Origin: Methylococcaceae bacterium UBA6146
GTDB lineage: Bacteria > Pseudomonadota > Gammaproteobacteria > Methylococcales > Methylomonadaceae
DNA: 15,793 nucleotides
Assembly: GCA_002422395.1 (NCBI GenBank)
Contig: DIUY01000026.1
Span: forward strand, 1-15,793
Direction of reading: 5' to 3'
The translations under genes and the position numbers were made by a program. This document shows, in pieces, positions 8,381 to 15,380 of the stretch (its first letter is position 1; every line of letters begins with the position of its first letter). Below the pieces are notes generated by a model. The model had not been told where the DNA came from and ran no database searches. It saw only the letters and a list, made by a program, of their open reading frames with translations.

Positions 8381-8391
8381 TTTGTTGGTTA

Positions 8392-8422
8392 AGCACCGCA
8401 CAGGCTGTGCGGTGCTGTTTTT
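8392..8422 (+). terminator. Rho-independent terminator after nhaD
   Basis: AGCACCGCACAG (8392-8403) and CTGTGCGGTGCT (8405-8416) are exact inverted complements around a single G. The GC-rich stem is followed by GTTTTT. It ends 12 bp before the next start codon. Confidence 0.88.
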
Positions 8423-8434
8423 AAGGTAAGGTCG

Positions 8435-9736
8435 ATGGCCATTGAAAAAAACTGGCTATCGGCCTTTTCCGTTTATACCAAGCCCAATGTGTTGGGCATG
8501 GTGTTTCTTGGTTTTTCCGCAGGCTTGCCATTTTTATTGGTGTTCTCGACGCTTTCGGCGTGGTTGAGGGATGAAGGCGTTGCCAGGTCAGTCATCGGCT
8601 TTTTTAGCTGGGTCGGCGTCACCTATTCCATTAAGGTCTTCTGGGCGCCGTTTATTGACCGCTTACCGCTGCCGTTATTAACCCGAATGTTAGGCAAACG
8701 CCGCAGTTGGATGTTGTTGGCACAGCTTGGCATTGCCGGTGGCTTACTGGGCATGGCGGGCAGTGATGTCCACAGCCAGTTGCAGCAAGTCGCCTTATTT
8801 GCGGTGTGGGTGGCGTTTTGTTCAGCGACGCAGGATGTCGCCATTGATGCGTTCCGTATCGAATCGGCACAGGTCGAGTATCAAGGTGCAATGGCGGCCG
8901 CTTATGTTCTGGGCTATCGGATTGCATTGTTGGCCGCAGGCGCGGGCGCTTTTTATATCGCCGACTTTTTCAGTTGGACGGTCGCGTACCAGGTGATGGC
9001 AAGTTGTATGGTGGTGGGTGTGGTGGCGACACTGTGCCTGGCCGAGCCATTACACCAAGCCGTCAAGCAAGGGACCAATCCCAAGCCGCATCAACCATTT
9101 TGGCAACGATTGTCGGCGGCTATTTTTGAGGCGGTGGTAAGCCCGTTCGTCGAATTTTTTACCCGCAATGGCAAAGTGGGCTTTTTGATTTTATTGCTGA
9201 TAGCCCTGTATAAAATGAGCGACATCACTATGGGCGTAATGGCGAATCCGTTTTATATGGATTTGGGTTTTAGTAAGCAGGAAATTGCCGATGTCAGCAA
9301 AATTTTTGGCTTTTTTATGACTATTGCCGGTGCTGCCTTAGGTGGGGCGTTAGTCGCAAAATACGGCATTATACGACCATTACTGTTAGGTGCGGTCATG
9401 GTGGCCAGCACCAATTTGCTGTTTGCGGTTTTAGCGGTCAGTAAACCCAGCTTGTTTTTATTGGCTGGCGTCATCAGTGCCGATAACCTTAGCGGCGGAC
9501 TCGCCGCGTCAGTGTTTATCGCCTATCTTTCCAGCCTCACCAGTTCGGCGTATACCGCCACCCAATATGCCTTGTTCAGCTCCCTAATGACCTTGCCCGC
9601 CCAATTGCTAGGCGGCTTTTCAGGCATCATTGTCGATCACTACGGTTATTTGGCCTTTTTTGTTTATGCTTCGTGTGTTGGTTTGCCGGCCATTGTGTTA
9701 GTCTTGTTGCTGGCGCATAAGACCGCCCACAACTGA
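8435..9736 (+). CDS. ampG: AmpG-like muropeptide permease (MFS)
   Basis: A 433-residue major facilitator protein with about 12 membrane segments. The N-terminal pattern matches AmpG: GFSAGLPFLLVFSTLSAWLR, then KVFWAPFIDRLPLP, LGKRRSWMLL, and WVAFCSATQDVAIDAFRIES in helix 4-5. AmpG imports anhydro-muropeptides released by wall turnover into the cytoplasm for recycling and beta-lactamase signalling. The ATG follows an AAGG site with good spacing. The last 48 codons (from 9590) exist a second time downstream of the next gene (10987-11127), so the 3' end may have been replaced or duplicated. The AmpG assignment rests on the helix 1-5 motifs; another peptide or sugar substrate of the same family is possible. 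Confidence 0.8.
   Translation: MAIEKNWLSAFSVYTKPNVLGMVFLGFSAGLPFLLVFSTLSAWLRDEGVARSVIGFFSWVGVTYSIKVFWAPFIDRLPLPLLTRMLGKRRSWMLLAQLGIAGGLLGMAGSDVHSQLQQVALFAVWVAFCSATQDVAIDAFRIESAQVEYQGAMAAAYVLGYRIALLAAGAGAFYIADFFSWTVAYQVMASCMVVGVVATLCLAEPLHQAVKQGTNPKPHQPFWQRLSAAIFEAVVSPFVEFFTRNGKVGFLILLLIALYKMSDITMGVMANPFYMDLGFSKQEIADVSKIFGFFMTIAGAALGGALVAKYGIIRPLLLGAVMVASTNLLFAVLAVSKPSLFLLAGVISADNLSGGLAASVFIAYLSSLTSSAYTATQYALFSSLMTLPAQLLGGFSGIIVDHYGYLAFFVYASCVGLPAIVLVLLLAHKTAHN
9590..9736 (+). repeat. Direct repeat copy 1: 3' end of ampG-like gene
   Basis: This 147-bp segment is the last 48 codons and stop of the permease gene. Copy 2 is at 10987-11127. From ACC TTG CCC GCC through the ATTGTGTT near 9705 I count only two base differences between the copies. 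The last 30-40 bases diverge, and copy 1 has two extra codons there (VLVLLLAHK against VLVLARK). The copies flank a secreted DUF3494 gene. Confidence 0.93.
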
Positions 9737-9857
9737 TTGTCCAGATTCTCACAGGCTCACAGGCTTTTCCAACTCGGATAATGCTTAATGTCAGCAAAGT
9801 CCAAACGTTTACCTCTCCATATCTTGTTGCTTGGCATGGCGACTTACCGCTTTACCG

Positions 9858-9905
9858 CTTAGGTGGCTCCTAAGTCTGGCCAATAGCCATCGAAGGCCAA
9901 GGCTA
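9858..9905 (+). promoter_or_regulatory. Potential structured RNA leader with kissing hairpins
   Basis: CTTAGG (9858-9863) pairs with CCTAAG (9869-9874), leaving the five-base loop TGGCT. TGGCC (9877-9881) pairs with GGCCA (9895-9899), and its 13-base loop contains AGCCA (9885-9889), the exact complement of the first loop. TAGCC (9884-9888) can instead pair with GGCTA (9901-9905), crossing the second stem. The element ends about 65 bp before the DUF3494 gene. The alternative pairings are read directly from the sequence; I recognise no known riboswitch class, and transcription of this stretch is assumed. A terminator role for the preceding gene is unlikely because no T-run follows. Confidence 0.35.
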
Positions 9906-9973
9906 TGAAAGGAATGTTTTTCCGTTATCTGGGTAAAACATTAATGATATATAACCATTTAAAAGTGAATATG

Positions 9974-10819
9974 ATGAAAATACCAAAATACTTGCCGATA
10001 CTGTCGTTGGCTGTCATTGGATCGATTTACGGCGCTACGCCTGTATTGGCTGCGTCATTTCTGGGTTCGGCGCAAAGTTTTTCGGTATTGGGCGCCTCGA
10101 CGGTGACCAATACCGGCTCGACTACTCTCTGGGGTGATCTGGGCCTTTATCCAGGGTCTTCAATCACTGACTTGGGGAGTATATCCCTCACAGGAACGGT
10201 ATACCAAACCGATGCGGTTGCACAGCAGGCTCAGGTTGATGCCTTTAATGCGTACACTGCTCTTGCTGGCCAGTCAGTCACTAGTAACCTGACCGGTCAG
10301 GATTTGGGCGGACTCACGCTCACGCCAGGCGTCTATAAATTTGACTCGTCGGCTCAATTGACGGGAACGCTCATTCTCGACGCTCAAAACGATCCCAATG
10401 CGCATTTCGTGTTTCAGATAGGAAGCACGCTCACGACTGCAAGCAGCTCATTTGTCAACGTACTCAATGGCGGTGCAAATAATGGCGTGTATTGGAATGT
10501 CGGCAGTTCTGCGACTTTAGGTGCCAGCACACTGTTTGCAGGAAATATTCTCGCGGATCAGAGCATCACCTTGAACACCAGCGCAAAGATTCTGTGCGGC
10601 AGGGCCATTGCGTTAAATGCTGCAGTGACGATGGATACCAATACCATTTCTAATGACTGCAACGCGTTCAATGGTGTCACCGATCGTAGCGACTATGGTA
10701 GTGCAGGTTTTAGTGGTAGTGGTTCAATCATTCCCGAGCCAGCCACGCTGGTATTGTTAATGCTTGGGTTCTTGGGATTCGGATTTAGGGAGCATCTTAA
10801 TAAAGCCGTAGTCGGCTAA
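9974..10819 (+). CDS. Secreted DUF3494 ice-binding-like protein with PEP-CTERM tail
   Basis: The 281-residue product has a signal peptide (MKIPKYLPILSLAVIGSIYG, then ATPVLA, cut before ASFLG). The DUF3494 domain, the beta-solenoid fold of bacterial and fungal ice-binding proteins, follows. Typical segments are FSVLGASTVTNTGSTTLWGD, GLTLTPGVYKFDSSAQLTGT, HFVFQIGSTLTT, and CGRAIALNAAVTMDTNTISN ending in a second Cys. The C-terminus has PEP (about residue 254), a hydrophobic helix and basic residues (FREHLNK): a PEP-CTERM signal for exosortase-dependent processing and surface or matrix delivery. ATG 9974 (or 9971) is preferred because the signal peptide begins there; a frame from 9905 would add an unlikely extension. 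Many DUF3494 proteins do not bind ice, so adhesion or another surface role is equally possible. It lies between two copies of the permease 3' end. Confidence 0.88.
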   Translation: MKIPKYLPILSLAVIGSIYGATPVLAASFLGSAQSFSVLGASTVTNTGSTTLWGDLGLYPGSSITDLGSISLTGTVYQTDAVAQQAQVDAFNAYTALAGQSVTSNLTGQDLGGLTLTPGVYKFDSSAQLTGTLILDAQNDPNAHFVFQIGSTLTTASSSFVNVLNGGANNGVYWNVGSSATLGASTLFAGNILADQSITLNTSAKILCGRAIALNAAVTMDTNTISNDCNAFNGVTDRSDYGSAGFSGSGSIIPEPATLVLLMLGFLGFGFREHLNKAVVG

Positions 10820-10986
10820 TGGATCACTAATCAAAGCCTTCGATAAGCGGAGGAACGGCAACGTATTAATTTCGTTCATAACACTCCTGTACCGAGTGTG
10901 GACAAGGGATTAAAGCGCGTGTACTTTGCTGGCTGGCCTGGCGTTACAGGTTATCAGTTTCGTGTTTTGCTGTATTGACACACTCC
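10820..10986. other. Spacer between DUF3494 gene and orphan ampG tail
   Basis: No gene is supported here. A small hairpin is formed by ACACTC (10881-10886) and GAGTGT (10894-10899) with a 7-base loop and no T-run. The heptamer ACACTCC at 10881 recurs at 10980-10986, immediately before the repeat copy. No terminator with a T-run was found after the DUF3494 gene. Confidence 0.4.
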
Positions 10987-11127
10987 ACCTTGCCCGCCCA
11001 ATTGCTAGGCGGTTTTTCAGGCATCATTGTCGATCACTACGGTTATTTGGCCTTTTTTGTTTATGTTTCGTGTGTTGGTTTGCCGGCCATTGTGTTGGTG
11101 TTGGCGCGTAAGACCTCCTTTAACTGA
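10987..11127 (+). pseudogene. Orphan 3' fragment of an ampG-like gene (repeat copy 2)
   Basis: The frame from 10987 encodes 46 residues (TLPAQLLGGF, SGIIVDHYGY, LAFFVYVSCV, then GLPAIVLVLARKTSFN) and a stop. These match the C-terminus of the permease encoded at 8435-9736. There is no start codon, ribosome binding site or upstream part of the gene, so this is a remnant. The front part differs from copy 1 by two bases. The last codons differ strongly and lack two codons, suggesting that it came from a different allele or a related strain rather than from a simple copying of copy 1. Confidence 0.9.
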
Positions 11128-11164
11128 TAACTGGCCTTTCGGGCTAAATGCAGTTGTTTAGTTG

Positions 11165-11185
11165 TGGCCCGACATTTCCCGGCCA
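11165..11185. terminator. Weak hairpin between orphan tail and waaC
   Basis: TGGCC (11165-11169) pairs with GGCCA (11181-11185) around an 11-base loop, directly after the waaC stop on the minus strand. No T-run follows on either strand, so a termination role is doubtful. Confidence 0.2.
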
Positions 11186-11186
11186 T

Positions 11187-12326
11187 TTACAAGGGGTCAT
11201 CAGCCTCAACATCAATGTCTGGCAAGCGCCTGGCTATTTCATCCAGCTCCTGATTATCAACTTCCTTGGGCAGGCCGGTCTGTTGGGCAAGTTGTTCGGC
11301 AACTTCAGCGGAAGACGATTTTTCCGACTGTGCGGCCAACAAATTGTTGGCCATATCGATAATGTTTTGCTCATCAATATCGCGGATTGAAAAATCATGT
11401 TTGTTTAATTTGTGCGGATTAACGATGGAGGCTGATTTGATCGTTTTGTTGATGTCCGTTTGATAGACGCGGCTGACCGGTGTGGGGCCGAAAATGGTGA
11501 TGGACGGGCGGTTTAGCCCCCAGGCGATATGGGTGGGCCCGGTGTCATTGCCGATAACCAAATCGGCATTGGCAATCAAGGCTTTTAGGTCATTCAAGTC
11601 CATTTTGGGCAAGATTTGTAGCCATTCGGACTGGTCGCTCATCCACTCGGCTTTTTTTCGTTCTTGTTCGCTGCCCCAAACAATCAGGCAATTTGCTTGT
11701 AGGGCCTCCGCGATTTTAATGAATTTTTCTGCCGGATAATTGCGGCTTTCCCAAGTGGAGCCAATGATAAAGACAATGTTTTTTGCGTTTTTATGCAAAT
11801 AGAGATGGATGCGTTCATTTTCATTTTTAAAAAATAAAAACGGTTTTTTAGCGAGTATTTGCTCACGGCTGATATGTATGCCTAACGGTTGTGCCAATAC
11901 GGCGGCATTGCGGTCAATGGTGTTGGCCTCGTAGGGGCAGGCGATTTTGACATGGTAAAACCACGCGGCGGTTCTTTCGCGGGCGGACTTGGCGTCAAAG
12001 CCCGAAACATTTTTGCCCAGCAAGCGGGCGGTGATGGATGATTTGAGCAAGCCTTGGGCGTCAATCACCAAATCATAACCGTGTGCTGCGTATCTGCGTA
12101 TTTGCCTGATTTCTTTTAAAAGCCCCGTTTTATTTGCTTTCAGGGTTTTTAAATCCACAGTCAGTACGTTATGGATATCGGGCTGGTGGTTTAACAATTC
12201 AGCAAATCGGGCCTCAACAATCCAGTCTATTTGCAACGTGGGATTGTGCGCTTTCATAAACTGTAGCGCGACCATGGCATGGACAATGTCCCCCATCGCA
12301 GAGAGTTTGACTATGGCAATTTTCAT
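11187..12326 (-). CDS. waaC: LPS heptosyltransferase I WaaC
   Basis: WaaC transfers the first L-glycero-D-manno-heptose from ADP-heptose to Kdo on lipid A at the cytoplasmic face of the inner membrane. GT-B fold motifs are visible: MKIAIVKLSAMGDIVHAM with the catalytic Asp at 13, DLVIDAQGLLKSS (about 85-97), the ADP-heptose site region FIIGSTWESRNYPAEKF (about 186-202), and NDTGPTHIAWGLNRPSITIF (260-279). The start overlaps the waaF stop by 4 bp (ATGA). At 379 residues it is about 50 longer than typical WaaC. The extra part is a C-terminal tail (about 333-379) rich in Glu, Asp and Gln with no recognised domain. In pseudomonads waaG and waaP follow; here the strand simply ends. Confidence 0.92.
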   Translation of the reverse strand: MKIAIVKLSAMGDIVHAMVALQFMKAHNPTLQIDWIVEARFAELLNHQPDIHNVLTVDLKTLKANKTGLLKEIRQIRRYAAHGYDLVIDAQGLLKSSITARLLGKNVSGFDAKSARERTAAWFYHVKIACPYEANTIDRNAAVLAQPLGIHISREQILAKKPFLFFKNENERIHLYLHKNAKNIVFIIGSTWESRNYPAEKFIKIAEALQANCLIVWGSEQERKKAEWMSDQSEWLQILPKMDLNDLKALIANADLVIGNDTGPTHIAWGLNRPSITIFGPTPVSRVYQTDINKTIKSASIVNPHKLNKHDFSIRDIDEQNIIDMANNLLAAQSEKSSSAEVAEQLAQQTGLPKEVDNQELDEIARRLPDIDVEADDPL

Positions 12327-13333
12327 GGCGTTATTAGCTCAATGACTTGTTCAGGAAGAATGCCGGTAAGGCAGTTTGTGTGACCCAATGGGCAGTCACG
12401 TTTAAAACAAGGTGAGCAATCCAACCCTAACGAGAGGATGTGGGCGTTGCCACTTAGGGGCGGTGTAAAGCCGGGATCGGATGAGCCGTACAGGGCGACC
12501 AGTTTTTTGTCCAACGCAGCAGCGATGTGCATCAGGCCGGAATCATTGCTGACCACGGTGTCGGCCAGCGACAATAAGTCCACGGCTTCGGCAAGCGAGG
12601 TGTTGCCCGTAAAATCGCTGCATTGCCCATTGCTGGCGGCGTTGATTTGTTCGGCGACGGCTTTGTCCTTATCGGAACCGAACAGCCACACCTGCCAACC
12701 TTCAGCGATTTTATGCCGTGCCACGGCGGCAAAATGCGCTATCGGCCAACGTTTTGCCGAGCCATATTCGGCGCCTGGACACAGGCCCAGTATTTTTTCT
12801 GACGGCGTGATGTTAAATTTTTGTATGACGGAGTGTTGTTTGTCCGGCGTGACGGTCAAGGTGGGTAATGGGTAGTCGGGCGGCAAACTTGCCGTAGCGG
12901 GCAAACCTAAGGCAACAAAACGCTGCACTGTCATGGTCAGGGTTTGTTTGTCCAGTTTTCTGGCATCGGTCAACAAGCCCCAGCGGCATTCGCCCAGATA
13001 ACCGGTGCGGACAGGAATGGATGCAAAAAAGGGAATTAACGCTGATTTCCAAGAATTGGGCAACACGATGGCTTGGTCGTAACTTTCTGCACACAATTGT
13101 TTGCCTAGCGCAACGCGCTCAGACCAACCAAATTGCCCGTGTGTCAACGGCATTGCAATGGCATTGGCCACTTCGGACATCCGTTCTAAAAGCGGGAATG
13201 ACCAAGCCGGTGCCAAGACGTCAATACGGCAATCCGGCACCGCACGTTTTAGGGTGATGAAGAGGCTTTGCGCCATCACCATATCGCCGACCCAAGACGG
13301 GCCGACGACTAAAATTTTGGTTGGCTTAGCCAA
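12323..13333 (-). CDS. waaF: LPS heptosyltransferase II WaaF
   Basis: WaaF adds the second heptose of the LPS inner core using ADP-heptose. The 336-residue protein shows KILVVGPSWVGDMVMAQSLF with the catalytic Asp (about D17), VLPNSWKSALIPFFA, PGAEYGSAKRWP (about 186-197), VSNDSGLMHIAAALD (about 261-275), and the family's Cys-rich C-terminal segment CSPCFKRDCPLGHTNC (306-321). The start appears to be TTG at 13333, inside the end of ilvE (8-bp overlap). No ATG or GTG fits the conserved N-terminus and no strong ribosome binding site is seen, so translation is probably coupled to ilvE. The ilvE-waaF-waaC order is the same as in Pseudomonas. Confidence 0.94.
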   Translation of the reverse strand: MAKPTKILVVGPSWVGDMVMAQSLFITLKRAVPDCRIDVLAPAWSFPLLERMSEVANAIAMPLTHGQFGWSERVALGKQLCAESYDQAIVLPNSWKSALIPFFASIPVRTGYLGECRWGLLTDARKLDKQTLTMTVQRFVALGLPATASLPPDYPLPTLTVTPDKQHSVIQKFNITPSEKILGLCPGAEYGSAKRWPIAHFAAVARHKIAEGWQVWLFGSDKDKAVAEQINAASNGQCSDFTGNTSLAEAVDLLSLADTVVSNDSGLMHIAAALDKKLVALYGSSDPGFTPPLSGNAHILSLGLDCSPCFKRDCPLGHTNCLTGILPEQVIELITP

Positions 13334-14249
13334 GGTAAGTCAGCCAGTCGGCGTGGTCGTCGCGGCGGCCATGCACGTAGTCAAAGTATAGGGACTGTAA
13401 TTTTTCGGTGACAGGGCCACGGCTGCCCGTGCCAATGGCGCGGTTGTCCAGTTCCCGGATTGGCGTGACTTCAGCGGCGGAGCCAGTAAAGAACGCTTCA
13501 TCGGCGACATAAATCTCATCACGGGTGATGCGTTTTTCAATGACTTCAAAGCCTTGTTCGTGGGCTATCGTCATGACCGTGTCGCGGGTGATGCCTTCAA
13601 GTGCTGACGTCGTTTCCGGCGTGTAGATTTTGCCTTTACGGACAATAAATAGGTTTTCCGCGCTGCCTTCAGCGGCAAAGCCCTCATGATCCAGCATCAG
13701 TGCCTCATCATAGCCGTTTGCCAAAGCTTCTTGCAGCGCCAGGATGGAGTTGATGTAATTGCCGTTGGCTTTGGCTTTGCACATGGTGCTGTTGTGGTGG
13801 TTGCGGATATAAGACGAGGTGCGGATACGGATGCCTTTCTCGATGCTTTCCGCGCCCAGATAAGCGCCCCAAGACCATGCCGCCACCATGACATGGACTT
13901 TCAGGTTATCAGCCCGTAGCCCCATTCCTTCAGAACCAAAAAAGCACATGCTGCGGATATACGCGCTGTCCAGATTGTTTTTAGCGACGGCATCCCGTTG
14001 CGCCTGGTTCATGTCTTCTTTGCTGAACGGCATTTTCATGTTCATGATATGCGCCGAACGGAACAGCCGGTCGGTGTGTTCCTGCATCCTGAAAATTGCC
14101 GTACCCTGTTCAGCGTGATACGCCCGGATGCCCTCAAAGACCCCCAGTCCGTAGTGCAAGGTGTGCGTCAACACATGGACTTTTGCTTCACGCCACTCAA
14201 CCCATTGTCCGTCCAGCCAAATAACGCCGTCTCTATCGTCCATCGCCAT
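13326..14249 (-). CDS. ilvE: Branched-chain amino acid aminotransferase IlvE
   Basis: IlvE is a fold-type IV PLP aminotransferase that interconverts leucine, isoleucine and valine with their 2-oxo acids using glutamate/2-oxoglutarate, in the cytoplasm. The 307-residue protein has the family segments WLDGQWVEWREAKVHVLTHT, LHYGLGVFEGIRAY, and the PLP lysine in CKAKANGNYINSILA (K160). It also shows LMLDHEGFAAEGSAENLFIV, TSALEGITRDTV and FFTGSAAEVTPIREL. The ATG at 14249 follows GGAG about 8 bp upstream. It is the first gene of a minus-strand run with waaF and waaC, all overlapping, so LPS core synthesis is probably co-transcribed with it. One copy of a 69-bp repeat lies 21 bp upstream of its start and likely contains its promoter. 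Confidence 0.96.
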   Translation of the reverse strand: MAMDDRDGVIWLDGQWVEWREAKVHVLTHTLHYGLGVFEGIRAYHAEQGTAIFRMQEHTDRLFRSAHIMNMKMPFSKEDMNQAQRDAVAKNNLDSAYIRSMCFFGSEGMGLRADNLKVHVMVAAWSWGAYLGAESIEKGIRIRTSSYIRNHHNSTMCKAKANGNYINSILALQEALANGYDEALMLDHEGFAAEGSAENLFIVRKGKIYTPETTSALEGITRDTVMTIAHEQGFEVIEKRITRDEIYVADEAFFTGSAAEVTPIRELDNRAIGTGSRGPVTEKLQSLYFDYVHGRRDDHADWLTYLG

Positions 14250-14270
14250 CTTTAGTTCTCCGCCTAGCAG

Positions 14271-14339
14271 TAGTCTGATTCAAAAATGGGTTAGTTTACT
14301 ATAAAGTCAATAACAGCAATACTACAGGGCATCAGTTAG
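14271..14339 (-). repeat. 69-bp direct repeat, copy A (ilvE leader)
   Basis: It runs from TAGTCTGATTCAAAAATGGG to CAGTTAG and matches copy B (15381-15449) without gaps at 62 of 69 positions by my count. It lies directly upstream of ilvE. On the minus strand it holds a -35-like TTGACT (complement of 14305-14310), conserved in copy B, but no convincing -10 at the right distance. Confidence 0.92.
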
Positions 14340-14383
14340 CGGGGTTTTAGCATCGTAAGTGCATCCTCAAAAGTTTCAGGGCT

Positions 14384-14416
14384 ACGACTGCCCGTCCTCA
14401 AAGGACGCGCAGTCGT
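14384..14416. repeat. REP-like hairpin H1
   Basis: ACGACTGC, an unpaired C, then CGTCC form a stem with GGACG, C and GCAGTCGT around the loop TCAAA: 13 pairs with a C-C mismatch. A run of four T follows on the plus strand. A second copy in the same orientation is at 15307-15339. The size, imperfect palindrome and intergenic placement resemble REP elements mobilised by REP-associated transposases. It could also act as a terminator for either flank. Confidence 0.75.
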
Positions 14417-14588
14417 TTTGTGCCGAAAAACTTATTAAAAGTTGTTACACCAAAACCTAGAGGGTTTGGCGGCGCGAAAACTTATGGGACGATTAAGAAG
14501 CACCGCCCCCTATTTGGCATGTTTGTTTGCGGTATCTACAACTGATGGGGGACGCAGATCACACCGTACAAATAGCCAGCAGGCGGGC
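14417..14588. other. Non-coding stretch downstream of the DUF47 gene
   Basis: Together with the repeats, 14250-14588 holds no supported gene. A 62-codon plus-strand frame (14442-14630) runs into the DUF47 gene on the other strand, has no recognisable motif and no clear ribosome binding site. An imperfect hairpin, CCAAAACC with GGGTTTGG, lies near 14452-14471. Confidence 0.35.
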
Positions 14589-15224
14589 TTACAATCTTTG
14601 GCGATGTCTTACTATGCGCTCGAACAATAGCCCCGCATGGTAAGCACAATCGGTCGTTTCTTCGAGCACCCCCAAGATTTCAGTCCAATTGGTTTCTTCA
14701 ATCAGGGAAAGCACGAGAACCCGACGCTGCTTTTTCCGCCACTCATGATAGATTAAGTCGGCATTTTCTTCGCATCCTTTAAGCGCCTTACAGCAGGCCC
14801 GGATGCTTGCCAGCTCAATGTTCGGATACTGCGCTATCTCCTTCTGTAGTTTTTCTGTCATGGACACCAAATTTGCCAGGATCTCGTGCGCTGCATTCTC
14901 TATTTGCCTTGGATGACAAATATCAATCAGCCGGGCGGTGTCATTCATTCCATCCACAATATCATCCAAGCATTTGACCAGCTGCTCAGTAATATAAATA
15001 AATTCGGAATAGGCAAGCAATTCAAGGCTGTCGTATGCCTCCGCTGTAAGCTTGTCGCCCTTTTCTTCCAGTTGTTTAACCTTTGAAATGTATTGGTCAG
15101 GTTGCCCAAGATTCGAGAAAAGTTCGCTAAGCACCTCGCCGCACACTATCGTGTTATCGAGATGCTCTTTGAATATAATCTCCAGGGGGCGTGGATTTGG
15201 GCTGTCAATATCATCAGCATTCAT
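14589..15224 (-). CDS. DUF47 family (PhoU-like) phosphate-transport regulator
   Basis: A 211-residue, mostly helical protein of the DUF47/PhoU-divergent family, whose members usually partner a Pit-type phosphate permease. Visible features are an N-terminal helix (LEIIFKEHLDNTIVCGEVLS), KQLEEKGDKLTAEAYDSLEL (the ExxxDxxxxE pattern), TEQLVKCLDDIVDGMNDTAR (a second DD pair), GCEENADLIYHEW, and a final VLEETTDCAYHAGLLFERIV. These repeated acidic clusters are the metal-binding pattern of PhoU-like proteins. ATG 15224 has GAGG five bases upstream; the frame stays open to 15356 across a hairpin repeat, so the longer start is unlikely. No pit gene is in view on either side. The gene is alone between two direct repeats, suggesting insertion as a unit. 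Confidence 0.85.
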   Translation of the reverse strand: MNADDIDSPNPRPLEIIFKEHLDNTIVCGEVLSELFSNLGQPDQYISKVKQLEEKGDKLTAEAYDSLELLAYSEFIYITEQLVKCLDDIVDGMNDTARLIDICHPRQIENAAHEILANLVSMTEKLQKEIAQYPNIELASIRACCKALKGCEENADLIYHEWRKKQRRVLVLSLIEETNWTEILGVLEETTDCAYHAGLLFERIVRHRQRL

Positions 15225-15306
15225 AGTGGCCTCATATAAAAGAAGTTGCGTGATATGGGGAACGTAGACCCCAAGGTTGTAAAATAGTGGATAGTGGTGT
15301 TCATTG

Positions 15307-15339
15307 ACGACTGCCCGTCTCTTAAGGACGCGTAGTCGT
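15307..15339. repeat. REP-like hairpin H2
   Basis: Same 33-bp design and orientation as H1: ACGACTGC, C, CGTCT pairing with GGACG, C, GTAGTCGT. I count five differences from H1, four near the loop and one in the stem where a G-C pair becomes a G-T pair, so the fold is kept. The outer side carries AGC, extending the foot, while in H1 the matching GCT is on its outer left side. Confidence 0.72.
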
Positions 15340-15380
15340 AGCATTTTTAACAGCATGAGTCGCTTAAAAAGTTACCAGCA

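Noticed and set aside
9748..9763. Tandem CTCACAGG repeat and nearby TTACCGC repeat (about 9844-9858)
   Set aside because: Two copies of 7-8 bp only; not enough to call a binding-site array or repeat element.
9832..9851. Possible sigma54 promoter (TTGGCATGGCG) before the DUF3494 gene
   Set aside because: No GC dinucleotide at the required 10-bp distance from GG.
10926..11111. 61-codon frame across the orphan ampG tail
   Set aside because: It reads the permease fragment in the wrong frame; the correct frame from 10987 explains the sequence.
14442..14630. 62-codon plus-strand frame downstream of H1
   Set aside because: Overlaps the DUF47 3' end on the opposite strand, no family match, no clear ribosome binding site.
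14341..15380. Weak similarity between the segment after repeat A and the one before repeat B (TTTTA..CA..AAAAGTT)
   Set aside because: Needs gaps and many mismatches in AT-rich sequence; could be chance.
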